A DNA stretch of 64,000 bases from Alteromonas sp. MMG017. Lineage in GTDB: Bacteria; Pseudomonadota; Gammaproteobacteria; Enterobacterales; Alteromonadaceae. How positions within the stretch are numbered: position 1 is the stretch's first letter; each line of letters starts with the position of its first letter. Below are positions 45,699 to 53,382 of the stretch, one piece after another. The stretch lies in assembly GCF_018100795.1 (NCBI RefSeq), contig NZ_JAGJDY010000015.1, positions 33,524-97,523 of the forward strand, written 5' to 3'. A program made the translations under genes and the position numbers. The notes below the pieces were generated by a model that saw only the letters and a list, made by a program, of their open reading frames with translations, searched no databases and was not told the DNA's origin.

Positions 45699-45715
45699 TG
45701 CGAGAACAGTGCCTA
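45699..45715 (-). promoter_or_regulatory. candidate sigma-54 promoter of the dockerin gene
   Basis: Read on the minus strand, TAGGCACTGTTCTCGCA has GGCAC and CGCA with correct spacing and 11 of 14 constrained positions. It lies about 110 bp before the ATG at 45591, between the small secreted gene and the dockerin gene. Confidence 0.5.
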
Positions 45716-45726
45716 TTAAACGCTAT

Positions 45727-46071
45727 TTATTGATGCTCTACGACGGTACTGCCGTTAGCATCGACATAAGTTATCTTCCAACTTAGCGTGGGTGGTTCGT
45801 CTGCAGCCCACTGAAGATTGACGTATCTACCTTCCTGAGAACCGGCTGATAGGTCACCGTAGTTAAGTTGTGGGATTTCATCAAAGCTAGGTTCAATGAT
45901 GACGTTATAGATGGGTTTGGTACCGATATTCTCTGCGAGTAAGTTGAATTCAACTTGGCTATTAGACTTAGCAATCACATCGAAGCTAAGGCCAATAGAT
46001 TCGGCAGAGGCAGCTATAGTAACGCCGGACAACAACACTCCAGCAACGGTTTTAGTCACAAAATGTTTCAT
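45727..46071 (-). CDS. small secreted protein between cohesin and dockerin genes
   Basis: About 114 residues: signal peptide MKHFVTKTVAGVLLSGVTIA cut near ASA, then an immunoglobulin-like beta sequence (SFDVIAKSNSQVEFNLLAEN, VEFNLLAENIGTKPIYNVI). It has no sorting motif. It starts 36 bp after the cohesin-like gene on the same strand and is probably co-transcribed with it. The best start is ATG 46071, with AAGGA at eight bases; 46077 is too close. The function is unknown; an assembly subunit is a guess. Confidence 0.6.
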   Translation of the reverse strand: MKHFVTKTVAGVLLSGVTIAASAESIGLSFDVIAKSNSQVEFNLLAENIGTKPIYNVIIEPSFDEIPQLNYGDLSAGSQEGRYVNLQWAADEPPTLSWKITYVDANGSTVVEHQ

Positions 46072-46107
46072 GATCATATTCCTTCATGAAAAAAGTCGCG
46101 TATGCCT

Positions 46108-46743
46108 TTATGACACACGGCGACGGCGATTGGTTGCGAAAAGCCCTGCAACCAAAGTGAGTATTAATGCTCCTGTAGCAGGCTCAGAAACAGTAGATGT
46201 TGCGTTAGTGACGCTGACGCTAGTGGTGTTTAATGCAGTAATATCAATCAATCCTGAACTATCTGAATTCGAGAAGCTAGATGTTAAGGTGTCGATAGTG
46301 AACCCCCCAGTACCCATGTTCATCGCTTGAAATGTAATAGAGAACATTGTGAAGCTTGCCGGCTGGTTAATATCTAAAAATGCGGGCGTTTCAAATGTTG
46401 AATCTAATACACCTACAATTCCCGGGGACACTAAAGGAGGTATAAGCTCTACAGGGCTGTTGAGTGATAAGCCCAAATTCGTACTGTAGTTAAAAACACT
46501 GACGAAGTTAAACAATGCATTATTAAACAATGCATCAACAAAGTAGGCCGATAGGCTTGGTGCACCGCCAGATGTTAAATCACTAATAACAAAATCGATG
46601 GTTACATTGTCGCCAACATTCAAGGTTGAAGAACTGGGTGTTAATGTAATGATGGCGGCATTAGCAGTTGTACTGAAACCTAATAGCAATACAAATGAAA
46701 GTACTGTTAAGCGGAGCTTGGACATGCTTTTTGAGATAGACAT
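46108..46743 (-). CDS. cohesin-like protein with PEP-CTERM sorting signal
   Basis: 211 residues. Signal MSISKSMSKLRLTVLSFVLL (cut near ANA). Residues 30-180 follow the cohesin pattern: ITLTPSSSTLNVGDNVTIDF (first strand with the SxxNVGD-like turn), the YFVDALFNNALFNFVSVFNY central strand where cohesins have the L-x-Y-D-x-x-x-L motif, then ASFTMFSITFQAMNMGTGGF. The C terminus is SEPATGALILTLVAGLFATN followed by RRRRVS, a PEP-CTERM-type sorting signal. It sits at the head of the leftward group leading to the dockerin gene. Cohesin sequences of this kind are weakly conserved, so this call needs a profile search. Confidence 0.65.
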   Translation of the reverse strand: MSISKSMSKLRLTVLSFVLLLGFSTTANAAIITLTPSSSTLNVGDNVTIDFVISDLTSGGAPSLSAYFVDALFNNALFNFVSVFNYSTNLGLSLNSPVELIPPLVSPGIVGVLDSTFETPAFLDINQPASFTMFSITFQAMNMGTGGFTIDTLTSSFSNSDSSGLIDITALNTTSVSVTNATSTVSEPATGALILTLVAGLFATNRRRRVS

Positions 46744-47440
46744 AGTTATTCCTTTTTTAACTAGTTATTCCGAGTTGCGCGTTAGGGCGATTGAGATAGC
46801 AGGCGGAGATTTAACCAAACTACAGTAGCATTCCGTCGCTAAATCCATTCAATAACCCGTTGCATATGTGCGCAATCCGCGAATACCTATGCATGACGCA
46901 CGCCAATACGATTAATATTCAACCATGTGGCAGAATAAACTTCTTGAGTGAGGTACTCAAAATATGCTTATACAATTGTAATAAAAGGAAAAATACCGAC
47001 AATGCTAATGAAAATTCACTAACGAGTTAAAAGCTTGCAAAGAAAATGTAAAAAGATAGTTACTCTTATAATTGGCATTTTACTAGTTATATTTGAGGAT
47101 AAATGTCAGGCTTTTTTACGCACACAAGCCAATTCCCAAAAGCACACCAACACCTTAATTTTAATGAGTTTATTATCATTTAATATACTATGGCGACGTT
47201 AGTCTGATGTCGCAGTTCTTTACATTGGTGATCTAATAAATTCCTCTTCGGTCTTATCTATATGTGAAGTAATGAGTGCCCCGTTTGCTTAGTCTCGTGC
47301 CCCCACTCCCCTTTGTGAACTTTACCTACATATCACCGTTTAAAGCCCTGTACATAGATTAATTTTTAGCACCATGGTTTCGTTCTAGTGAATCTAATCT
47401 AGCACGTTAACCTTCAATACCATTTACACAGGGATTTAAA
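46744..47440. other. long AT-rich gap before DUF2945 gene
   Basis: This gap of 697 bp has no convincing gene. It must hold the promoter of the leftward cohesin gene (candidate box at 46890-46906) and that of the DUF2945 gene. A 26-codon frame at 47103-47183 with GAGGA upstream is possible but unsupported. No tRNA or repeat family is seen. Confidence 0.5.
46890..46906 (-). promoter_or_regulatory. weak sigma-54-like promoter of the cohesin gene
   Basis: Minus strand TTGGCGTGCGTCATGCA keeps TTGGC and TGCA at correct spacing and matches 10 of 14 constrained positions. It lies about 150 bp before the ATG. It is weaker than the other candidates and could occur by chance. Confidence 0.35.
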
Positions 47441-47659
47441 ATGAAACATTATGCTGTTAACACAGAAGTAGAGTGGGAATGGGGAAAAGGAAGCGCCTCG
47501 GGCAATATTCGAAAGAAATATACAAGCGATGTTGAACGCACGATAAAAGGCTCGTCAGTGAAACGTAAGGCCAGCGAAAATGACCCGGCTTACCTTATTG
47601 AACAAGATGATGGTACTGAATTACTGAAATCGCATAGCGAACTTAAGAAAACGTCTTAA
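47441..47659 (+). CDS. DUF2945 small protein
   Basis: 72 residues, opening MKHYAVNTEVEWEWGKGSAS and containing TIKGSSVKRKASENDPAYLI, the pattern of the DUF2945 (HVA1, Tudor-like) family. The protein is cytoplasmic, basic and has no catalytic residues that I can identify. It is 27 bp before the alkyladenine glycosylase gene on the same strand and may share its transcript. The function is unknown; such proteins may bind nucleic acid. Confidence 0.8.
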   Translation: MKHYAVNTEVEWEWGKGSASGNIRKKYTSDVERTIKGSSVKRKASENDPAYLIEQDDGTELLKSHSELKKTS

Positions 47660-47685
47660 CTTCTCTGCAGTTTATTGCACTCATT

Positions 47686-48285
47686 ATGATGCCCCCTTCT
47701 TTTTTTACTCAAAGCAATGTTGTTAGCATAGCGAAGAATTTGCTAGGCAAGTACCTATACAGTGAAATGAATGGTGTACGTACCGGCGGCATTATTACAG
47801 AGACTGAGGCTTATTCTCATAGCAATGATTTAGCAATGCAACAGCATTTGCTGAGGCGCCCTTCTTCTGTAAAAACATTGAAGAGCAACGGCGGAATTGC
47901 GTATATTTATAACGTTTATGGCTGCCACAGTATGTTCAACATAGTAACAAATAGTGAGTCTTTTGCAGACTCTGTACTTATCCGGGCAATTGAGCCTACT
48001 GAAGGGCTTGAAGCCATGGCAAAAAGAAGGAATATGACTTCTGCCAACAAAAACCTCTGCTCTGGCCCCGCTAAACTAACCCAAGCGCTCGCGTTGACGC
48101 CCTCTCTTAATGCAACATCAGTAATGAATCAAAACGTGGTTTGGGTTCAAGATGAAGGTAATGATGATGGAAACAAAATATTAAGTGATGACATCACCTG
48201 TTCGCCGCGCATTGGTATAGACTACGCCGAAGATGACGCAACTTTACCATGGCGATTTACTCTGAAAAGGAAGGCGCCATTCTAG
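47686..48285 (+). CDS. mpg: DNA-3-methyladenine glycosylase (AAG/Mpg type)
   Basis: A 199-residue protein of the alkyladenine glycosylase fold, which removes alkylated purines and hypoxanthine from DNA. The catalytic Glu lies in GGIITETEAYSHSNDLAMQQ, and the substrate-pocket stretch YIYNVYGCHSMFNIVT near residues 74-89 matches family Y-x-x-Y-G-x-H. The family motif GP(G/A)(K)LT is present as SGPAKLTQALAL near 128. The segment before YIYN is divergent from the norm, as in other marine members. The length is normal. Confidence 0.82.
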   Translation: MMPPSFFTQSNVVSIAKNLLGKYLYSEMNGVRTGGIITETEAYSHSNDLAMQQHLLRRPSSVKTLKSNGGIAYIYNVYGCHSMFNIVTNSESFADSVLIRAIEPTEGLEAMAKRRNMTSANKNLCSGPAKLTQALALTPSLNATSVMNQNVVWVQDEGNDDGNKILSDDITCSPRIGIDYAEDDATLPWRFTLKRKAPF

Positions 48286-48393
48286 GAGCTGTAGCAGGAG
48301 CTTACGCAGACAAAGTAGCGCGCTTATTTCACCACCTTGTGACGCTTAAACCGGGCAAGGGTATTAATAGATAAACTACCCTGCCCCCTTAAT

Positions 48394-48840
48394 TTACTCG
48401 TCTGTTTGCGAAGCGTAATGGTTCTGCATTAACCACGCATAGGCAGTAGTAAAAGCAGGCTCTTGAAACTGCTTCAAACCGGTTTCGGCAAAAGGCACTG
48501 CCATTGGGTTTCGGCGTAAAGATTCTTTAATATCAGTAGGGCTATATACCACAACGTTTAACCCCTCAATTAATTCAATAGCCGCTTCTAACTTAAAGCC
48601 AATAGAACTACCCGCAAATTTGCCTTTGCTTTGACGCTGGCGAATGATCACGGCATCAATTTGGTAGTCTGCGACAAGTTTAGCAAACGTACTTTGAAAA
48701 CTTTTTAACCCTTTGGCACTGCTATCAGCTAACGTTAGCCGACGCGTACGACAGTCGGGAACATGAAACAGCCCATCTATCAGCGACAACAGACATACAT
48801 TTGCTTCGTTACCTTTTAAATCTACACCACAGACTTTCAT
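48394..48840 (-). CDS. DUF3010 protein
   Basis: 148 residues. The start (MKVCGVDLKGNEANVCLLSL), the VIIRQRQSKGKFAGSSIGFK region near 66-85 and the LRRNPMAVPFAETGLKQFQE end near 109-128 are the pattern of DUF3010, found in marine gammaproteobacteria. The fold is likely RNase H-like (first strand with VDLKGN, as in Holliday-junction resolvase-like proteins), so a nucleic-acid enzyme is possible. No function is established. It is transcribed toward the glycosylase gene; a weak REP-like end lies between them. Confidence 0.75.
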   Translation of the reverse strand: MKVCGVDLKGNEANVCLLSLIDGLFHVPDCRTRRLTLADSSAKGLKSFQSTFAKLVADYQIDAVIIRQRQSKGKFAGSSIGFKLEAAIELIEGLNVVVYSPTDIKESLRRNPMAVPFAETGLKQFQEPAFTTAYAWLMQNHYASQTDE

Positions 48841-49230
48841 ATCAATTCCTATTTACATTTATCAGCTATTATAACCTGTTTCACTGATAAAAATAGGAAT
48901 GGGCTATTCGCAGTTAAGGGTAAACCGAAATACCGCCCACGAAATCCAACAGTGTATTATTCAAACTTAAAAAATGTACTTAAAATCGCCAATATTTATA
49001 ACGACTATTTAATACTGTTTAAAAAAAGAGTTAATATTAAATAATACAAAAAATAATCAACAAAATGATTGCTTAACACGTGTTGCACTAAACCTAAAAA
49101 GTCAGAGCGCATTTTCCTTACCGTTGAGTAAGCAGGAAATGAATAAAAACAATTTTTAGTGCGCCGTGTAAGCGTATTTTATTGCCCTTTTTTGAGGGTG
49201 AAGGTGATTCAGTTACTGAAAGGAAAGCAC
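48841..49230. other. AT-rich gap with no recognised gene
   Basis: About 390 bp, very AT-rich in 48950-49080, with no repeat of the REP family. It holds promoters for the divergent DUF3010 and MORN-type genes. The in-frame extension upstream of 49231 is not supported by a ribosome site. Nothing further is recognised. Confidence 0.4.
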
Positions 49231-50589
49231 ATGCGTCGAAGTTTTAAATTTATTCTTTTTACCTTTCTACTACAGAGTGTTGTTCACGCTCAGGAAATAG
49301 AAAGAGACTACCATGAAAATGGTCAGCTTAGATTCGAAGGTATATCCGTAGTTGAGGAAGGCAATTTAATAGCAAACTACAAAGAGTACTTCGACACCGG
49401 TGAACTTAGTATGCATTTTGTCACCGCACCTGAAAAATGGGGTATGCATAACTACAAAATAGTAAATTACGTCGCTCCAGGTCTGCTGTCGACAAAACAT
49501 ACTATGGAGGACGGACAATTACTCGGAGATTTCGTATTTAACGATTATTTCTCAAACGGTGATTTAAAAACACGTATCTCAGGTTCGTCAACGTTAACGC
49601 AATTGACTTACAAGGAATATCACAGCAACGGAATTGTTAAGATTGATAGTATTGTAGAGTTTAATAACGAAGCCAAAGAGCTAGAGAGCTTTATGACCGA
49701 CGCTTCTGACTTTGCTATGGAATACATTCACCAAGATACATCAGGTTCTTTAGTTGAGTATCATCCAAACGGTAATATCGCTTATAAAGGCAGTTTTAAG
49801 GATGGTGAAGAAGACGGAGAAATTCTATACCTAACGGCTCAGAATGAAATCGTACAAAAATACACGCTCAAGAATGGAAAAAAAGTGGGTTTAGGTGAGG
49901 TAAATACGTTTTATGATAATGGCCAACTCAAAACGCATACAGATACATTCAACGGACTAGAAAGCGGTTTGTATGTAAGGTTCCACGAAGATGGACAACT
50001 GGCAGTGCGTGGGTACTACTCTCAAGAAAACATCGACGGTACCGGCCTTGAAAGCTTCAGGAAAGGCATTTGGAGATATTATAAATACCACCCAAATGGT
50101 AGCTTAGCAGAAGAAACTACCTACATAAACGAGACCAAGTCAGGGAAATACCAAAAGCTTGATAGCACCGGCCAAGTTTTAGAAGCCGGAATTTATTTAG
50201 ACGGTGAAATGGACGGCGTTTGGGAGTTATACGATGAAGAGCGCGGAAGAACAATATACGGAAAGTACGACAACGGGAAGTTACTAAAAGCATCTTTCAA
50301 CCTTTTTAACACGATAAAAGTGAAAAATACGTGCAACGAAACCATATCTGTTCTTACGTTCATAGAGGACGATTGGCAAATTAACGGTTGGATAAACGTA
50401 GCGCCATACACAACAAAAACGGTTTTAGAAACCCAAGCCGATGCTTATTTCATTTATGTAGAATCTGATTCGTACCATTGGGCAGGCTCAATAGAAAGAA
50501 TATATCAGGATGAAGAATATAAGTTTGATAAAGTTGCTCTAGAGGACGATTTTTACAGCAGTTCTACGCAACTTATTAGTTGTGACTGA
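49231..50589 (+). CDS. secreted MORN-repeat (YwqK-type) protein
   Basis: 452 residues with a signal peptide (FKFILFTFLLQSVVHAQ) and strong ribosome site AAAGGAAAG. At least nine MORN-like units of the type YHENGQLRFEG are visible: YFDTGELSMH, YFSNGDLKTR, YHSNGIVKID, YHPNGNIAYKGSFKDGEEDG, FYDNGQLKTH and FHEDGQLAVRGYY. This family is often called the YwqK antitoxin-like group, though the toxin-antitoxin label is doubtful for a secreted protein. A C-terminal region of about 90 residues (TCNETISVLTFIEDDWQING) is different. It may bind the cell surface. Confidence 0.78.
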   Translation: MRRSFKFILFTFLLQSVVHAQEIERDYHENGQLRFEGISVVEEGNLIANYKEYFDTGELSMHFVTAPEKWGMHNYKIVNYVAPGLLSTKHTMEDGQLLGDFVFNDYFSNGDLKTRISGSSTLTQLTYKEYHSNGIVKIDSIVEFNNEAKELESFMTDASDFAMEYIHQDTSGSLVEYHPNGNIAYKGSFKDGEEDGEILYLTAQNEIVQKYTLKNGKKVGLGEVNTFYDNGQLKTHTDTFNGLESGLYVRFHEDGQLAVRGYYSQENIDGTGLESFRKGIWRYYKYHPNGSLAEETTYINETKSGKYQKLDSTGQVLEAGIYLDGEMDGVWELYDEERGRTIYGKYDNGKLLKASFNLFNTIKVKNTCNETISVLTFIEDDWQINGWINVAPYTTKTVLETQADAYFIYVESDSYHWAGSIERIYQDEEYKFDKVALEDDFYSSSTQLISCD

Positions 50590-50603
50590 TGAAGCGATAA
50601 AGC

Positions 50604-50640
50604 GATGGGCGGCGTACATTTAAGCAGTACTGCCCCCTTC
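50604..50640. repeat. REP palindrome between convergent genes
   Basis: Left GATGGGCGGCGTACATTT (50604-50621), right AGCAGTACTGCCCCCTT (50623-50639). It overlaps the stop codon of the leftward MATE gene and begins 14 bases after the MORN gene stop. The arms are partly degenerate. Confidence 0.6.
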
Positions 50641-51972
50641 TTTTTTTACTTTGTTTATCTCCCATCTAGTATAGAAGAAGGCAAGTATGGCGCTTAGGAT
50701 GACAACGGTAACGATGGTGTAAAACATAGACACCATGGGATAGCCCCACACCACAACCAGCATATAATTTATAAACGCGGGCACAACAAGTTGCCGAGCA
50801 ATGCCTAAATACATAGGAAACATAGGTTTCTGCATGGCCTGTAGAATAGCCACACTTTGAAACAACACCACGTAAGCGTAAAAGGCTAACGTATCAATTC
50901 GAAGGTAGGTAACGCCTGTATTTTTAATGGCGCTGTCGCTTGTAAAAAGGCTCATCGCCAGCGGCGATAAAAAATACATAATAGGGATAGAGACTACCGC
51001 CATAAAGAAACCGATCAACAGTCCTTTACGGTAGGTTTCACCCACGCGCTCATAACGACCTACGCCCATATTTTGACCCGCAATAGCCATTACCGCGCTA
51101 TTTAAGCCTAGTGCAGGTAGCAACAAAACCTGCTCTAAGCGCAGCCCAACGGTGTAACCAGCTACATGTTCACTTCCAAATTGCCCAATAAGCGCAACGG
51201 TAATAAACCCACCTAAAATGATGGTGAGCATGTTAAAGCTGGCGGGCAATATTTGTTTAAGTAGCTCTTGCCACCGCGCTTTATCAAAGGCTGGCATAAC
51301 CGATATGTTCAATCGTTTCATGAGTACTCGAAACAGATAAAACGCGGTAGAAAACTTAATAACAACAGTAGCTAGCGCTATACCGCCTACCCCTAAATCG
51401 AGTACGAAAGTGAAGAATGGGTTGAGCCCAAAATTAGCAAAAAAGCCAATCATAAGTGCGTTTCGGTTAGATTTGGTATCTCCTAATGCCATTAATGCGC
51501 CTGCAGCACCGAAGGATAAAGTGAAGCCTACCGAACCTGCCAGCGTTACCCATAAATATTCCATAGCGAGAGGTTCAATGTGAGATTCGGCGCCAAGTAA
51601 TACAACAAGAGGTCGCGCAGCAAAATAGCCCAAAACAAACGACAATGCGCTAAAGGCAATGGCAAGGCCGCTGATGTTATCAAGCCACCCTTTCACGTCG
51701 TGGGTCTCGCCTCTTCCTGCGCCAGGTGCAATCATTGCCGATGCCCCGGTTTGAATGCCAATACCAATAGATAACAGTAAGAAAAAGACACTGGATGCGA
51801 TGGATAAGCCGGCAAGTGCATTATCTGACAAATAGCCAGCAAACCAAATATCGGTAAGGTTATACAATGTATTGAAGATCATGCCCGTTGAAGCCGGGAT
51901 AGCAAGCCGCAGCATGTGAGCGACTATTGAGCCCTCCGTTAACGATGGTTCTGATTTGGTGACTTCTTGCAT
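50620..51972 (-). CDS. MATE-family efflux transporter
   Basis: 450 residues with 12 predicted membrane segments in two similar halves. The pattern RLAIPASTGMIFNTLYNLTD at the start, the IGIGIQTGASAMIAPGAGRG region near 75-95, and LGLNSAVMAIAGQNMGVGRY near 282-301 match NorM/DinF-type MATE pumps. These export cationic drugs or metabolites with Na+ or H+. The GGAG ribosome site precedes ATG 51972. It is divergent from the small DUF1328 gene across a 347-bp gap with a perfect palindrome. Confidence 0.88.
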   Translation of the reverse strand: MQEVTKSEPSLTEGSIVAHMLRLAIPASTGMIFNTLYNLTDIWFAGYLSDNALAGLSIASSVFFLLLSIGIGIQTGASAMIAPGAGRGETHDVKGWLDNISGLAIAFSALSFVLGYFAARPLVVLLGAESHIEPLAMEYLWVTLAGSVGFTLSFGAAGALMALGDTKSNRNALMIGFFANFGLNPFFTFVLDLGVGGIALATVVIKFSTAFYLFRVLMKRLNISVMPAFDKARWQELLKQILPASFNMLTIILGGFITVALIGQFGSEHVAGYTVGLRLEQVLLLPALGLNSAVMAIAGQNMGVGRYERVGETYRKGLLIGFFMAVVSIPIMYFLSPLAMSLFTSDSAIKNTGVTYLRIDTLAFYAYVVLFQSVAILQAMQKPMFPMYLGIARQLVVPAFINYMLVVVWGYPMVSMFYTIVTVVILSAILAFFYTRWEINKVKKEGGSTA

Positions 51973-52183
51973 TACGCTTCTCCAGCTTAAACAAATACCA
52001 GTTACAACCTATCGATTTTTTACGCCCGCTAGAAAAATCGAGGGAGAGTACATCAAAAGATACGTGCGCAGAATAATGTACGCAGATGTCTTTATTCAGT
52101 ACCAAGAAATTTTTACAATTTTTTCGTAATATCGTTAACGTTTTTCGCAAGTACTCTTATTCAGGCACCAAAAGATACGTTGC

Positions 52184-52197
52184 TTGTATATATACAA
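52184..52197. promoter_or_regulatory. 14-bp perfect palindrome in a divergent gap
   Basis: TTGTATATATACAA lies between the MATE gene and the DUF1328 gene, about 120 bp before the latter. A repeat of AAAAGATACGT occurs at 52055-52065 and again at 52170-52180, just before it. It may be an operator; no regulator is known. Confidence 0.35.
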
Positions 52198-52319
52198 CCA
52201 AGCTACAAGCCGCGTATTGACTGCTATTCAAACAATAAACTAAGAATTTTGTAAAGTAGGCCTATGCTTTGCATTTTTAATATTAAGTCACATTAACTCA
52301 CAAACTGAAGGGATACATT

Positions 52320-52487
52320 ATGTTACGTTGGGCTTTAATATTTTTAGTTATTGCATTAGTTGCAGCAGTATTAGGATTTGGTGGAATTGCTGGTTCAGCA
52401 GCCGGTATCGCTAAAATCATATTCGGTATTTTTGTCATCTTACTCATCATTTCAATTGTGATGAATATGGTTAGAGGCAAAAAATAG
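52320..52487 (+). CDS. DUF1328 small membrane protein
   Basis: 55 residues, start [20 protein letters not shown], then [20 protein letters not shown] and the tail VRGKK. Two membrane helices with the Gly-rich [14 protein letters not shown] link are the DUF1328 (YtjA-type) pattern. Such proteins are stress-induced, with unknown function. AAGGG seven bases upstream of ATG 52320. A hairpin terminator follows. This gene is too short for the usual length cut-offs but its coding nature is clear. Confidence 0.9.
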   Translation: MLRWALIFLVIALVAAVLGFGGIAGSAAGIAKIIFGIFVILLIISIVMNMVRGKK

Positions 52488-52537
52488 ACAATCACCAATT
52501 TAACGATTGGTTTGAAGATTTATTTTGAGTCTGAATT

Positions 52538-52575
52538 AAACAGCCATTAGTCATTTGATTAATGGCTGTTTTTTT
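52538..52575 (+). terminator. Rho-independent terminator
   Basis: AACAGCCATTA (52539-52549) and TAATGGCTGTT (52560-52570) form an 11-bp stem with a 10-nt loop, followed by a T run. It terminates the DUF1328 gene. Confidence 0.85.
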
Positions 52576-52673
52576 CAGGTACGTAAGTTCTCGAATATAT
52601 TACTGTTTGCCCTTTGCGAGCCTAAAGCGCTGCATAGGAACAGCATCACCCTAAATATCCAATGGAGAAAATG

Positions 52674-52919
52674 ATGAGTAATAAACAAATGATTACGAAC
52701 GTTGGTATCGGACTTGCTGCGGCATCTGCAGGTATTCTTGCACGAAAAACGTTACAAAAGTCGTGGGAAAAGGTAAATAACGAACCTGCTCCTAAAGATA
52801 AGGGCAGCGAAAACACCGACCTTAAAGAGGCCGTCACTTGGGCGGTAGTGTCAGGCATTGGAGCGGGTATTGCTCGAATGGCCGTTCAGTATGCGCTTGA
52901 TAAACGTCAATCTAAGTAA
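52674..52919 (+). CDS. DUF4235 small membrane protein
   Basis: About 81 residues starting MSNKQMITNVGIGLAAASAG, with a membrane helix at 8-25, an acidic/basic linker KSWEKVNNEPAPKDKGSENT and a second helix near 55-72 (AVTWAVVSGIGAGIARMAVQ). This is the DUF4235 pattern. GGAG at 52664-52667 places the start at ATG 52674 rather than ATG 52662. The role is unknown, but both this and the preceding DUF1328 protein belong to the small envelope-protein class seen in stress or stationary phase. Confidence 0.8.
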   Translation: MSNKQMITNVGIGLAAASAGILARKTLQKSWEKVNNEPAPKDKGSENTDLKEAVTWAVVSGIGAGIARMAVQYALDKRQSK

Positions 52920-52933
52920 TGATTTTGAAAAAT

Positions 52934-52977
52934 AGAGGCAGAGTACTCATCACTAAGTGATGTACTCTGACTTTATT
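52934..52977. repeat. REP palindrome with extended perfect stem
   Basis: Left AGAGGCAGAGTACTCATCACT (52934-52954) and right AGTGATGTACTCTGACTTTAT (52956-52976), so the stem covers almost the whole element with a tiny loop. It starts 14 bases after the DUF4235 stop. The gap 52920-53382 also holds an 18-bp tandem repeat. Confidence 0.75.
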
Positions 52978-53221
52978 AATTTCAAATTTACAGAGCATTT
53001 TTAGGGGGAAGAAATATTCGTCCGCATTAGACAAAGTATTATCACTCGCATATTAAAAAAACGATGATTTGTTATTTCGCTATCCCGATAAAATTACACA
53101 TCTTAAAAATAACTGATGATAACATTTGAAATATTAACCCTCTTAGTTGAGGAGGGTCGTCGTTTTGTGGATGAAAAGAAGCGACATATTAATCGACTTA
53201 TCAATGCACTCAAGCAATGCT

Positions 53222-53275
53222 AACCACAGCCGCTAGACTAACCTCAGCCGCTAGACTAACCTCAGCCGCTAGAGT
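53222..53275. repeat. three 18-bp tandem repeats
   Basis: AACCACAGCCGCTAGACT (53222-53239), AACCTCAGCCGCTAGACT (53240-53257), AACCTCAGCCGCTAGAGT (53258-53275). A short reading frame across it encodes repeated LTSAAR-type units, but it has no ribosome site and is not accepted as a gene. The array contains CAGCCGCTAG in each unit. Confidence 0.75.
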
Positions 53276-53382
53276 GGTCCAAACACAGAGACTCCCAGTT
53301 ATTCATAGAGTTTGCGAAGTATTGACCTTCAAACTGGACAATTACCTTAAAAGCGGTCGTTCACTTTCTCTGCACAAAATAT

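Noticed and set aside
29623..46743. Local exosortase locus expected with PEP-CTERM genes
   Set aside because: No EpsH/Xrt-like membrane protein or PrsK/PrsR pair of that type is present; the NtrC-type pair at 19-22 kb belongs to the export operon.
46801..46817. Another GG-N10-GC match before the cohesin gene (minus strand)
   Set aside because: Only the two dinucleotides match; other constrained positions fail.
47103..47183. 26-codon frame with GAGGA upstream in the long gap
   Set aside because: Very short, hydrophilic, no family and no conservation can be judged; kept only as a remark.
48375..48393. ACTACCCTGCCCCCTTAAT, like a REP right end, between convergent genes
   Set aside because: GTAC core and left arm are missing or unclear; too degenerate to list as a copy.
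49231..50589. Toxin-antitoxin system from the YwqK family name
   Set aside because: The protein is secreted and MORN-like, and no toxin gene is adjacent; the name alone is not evidence.
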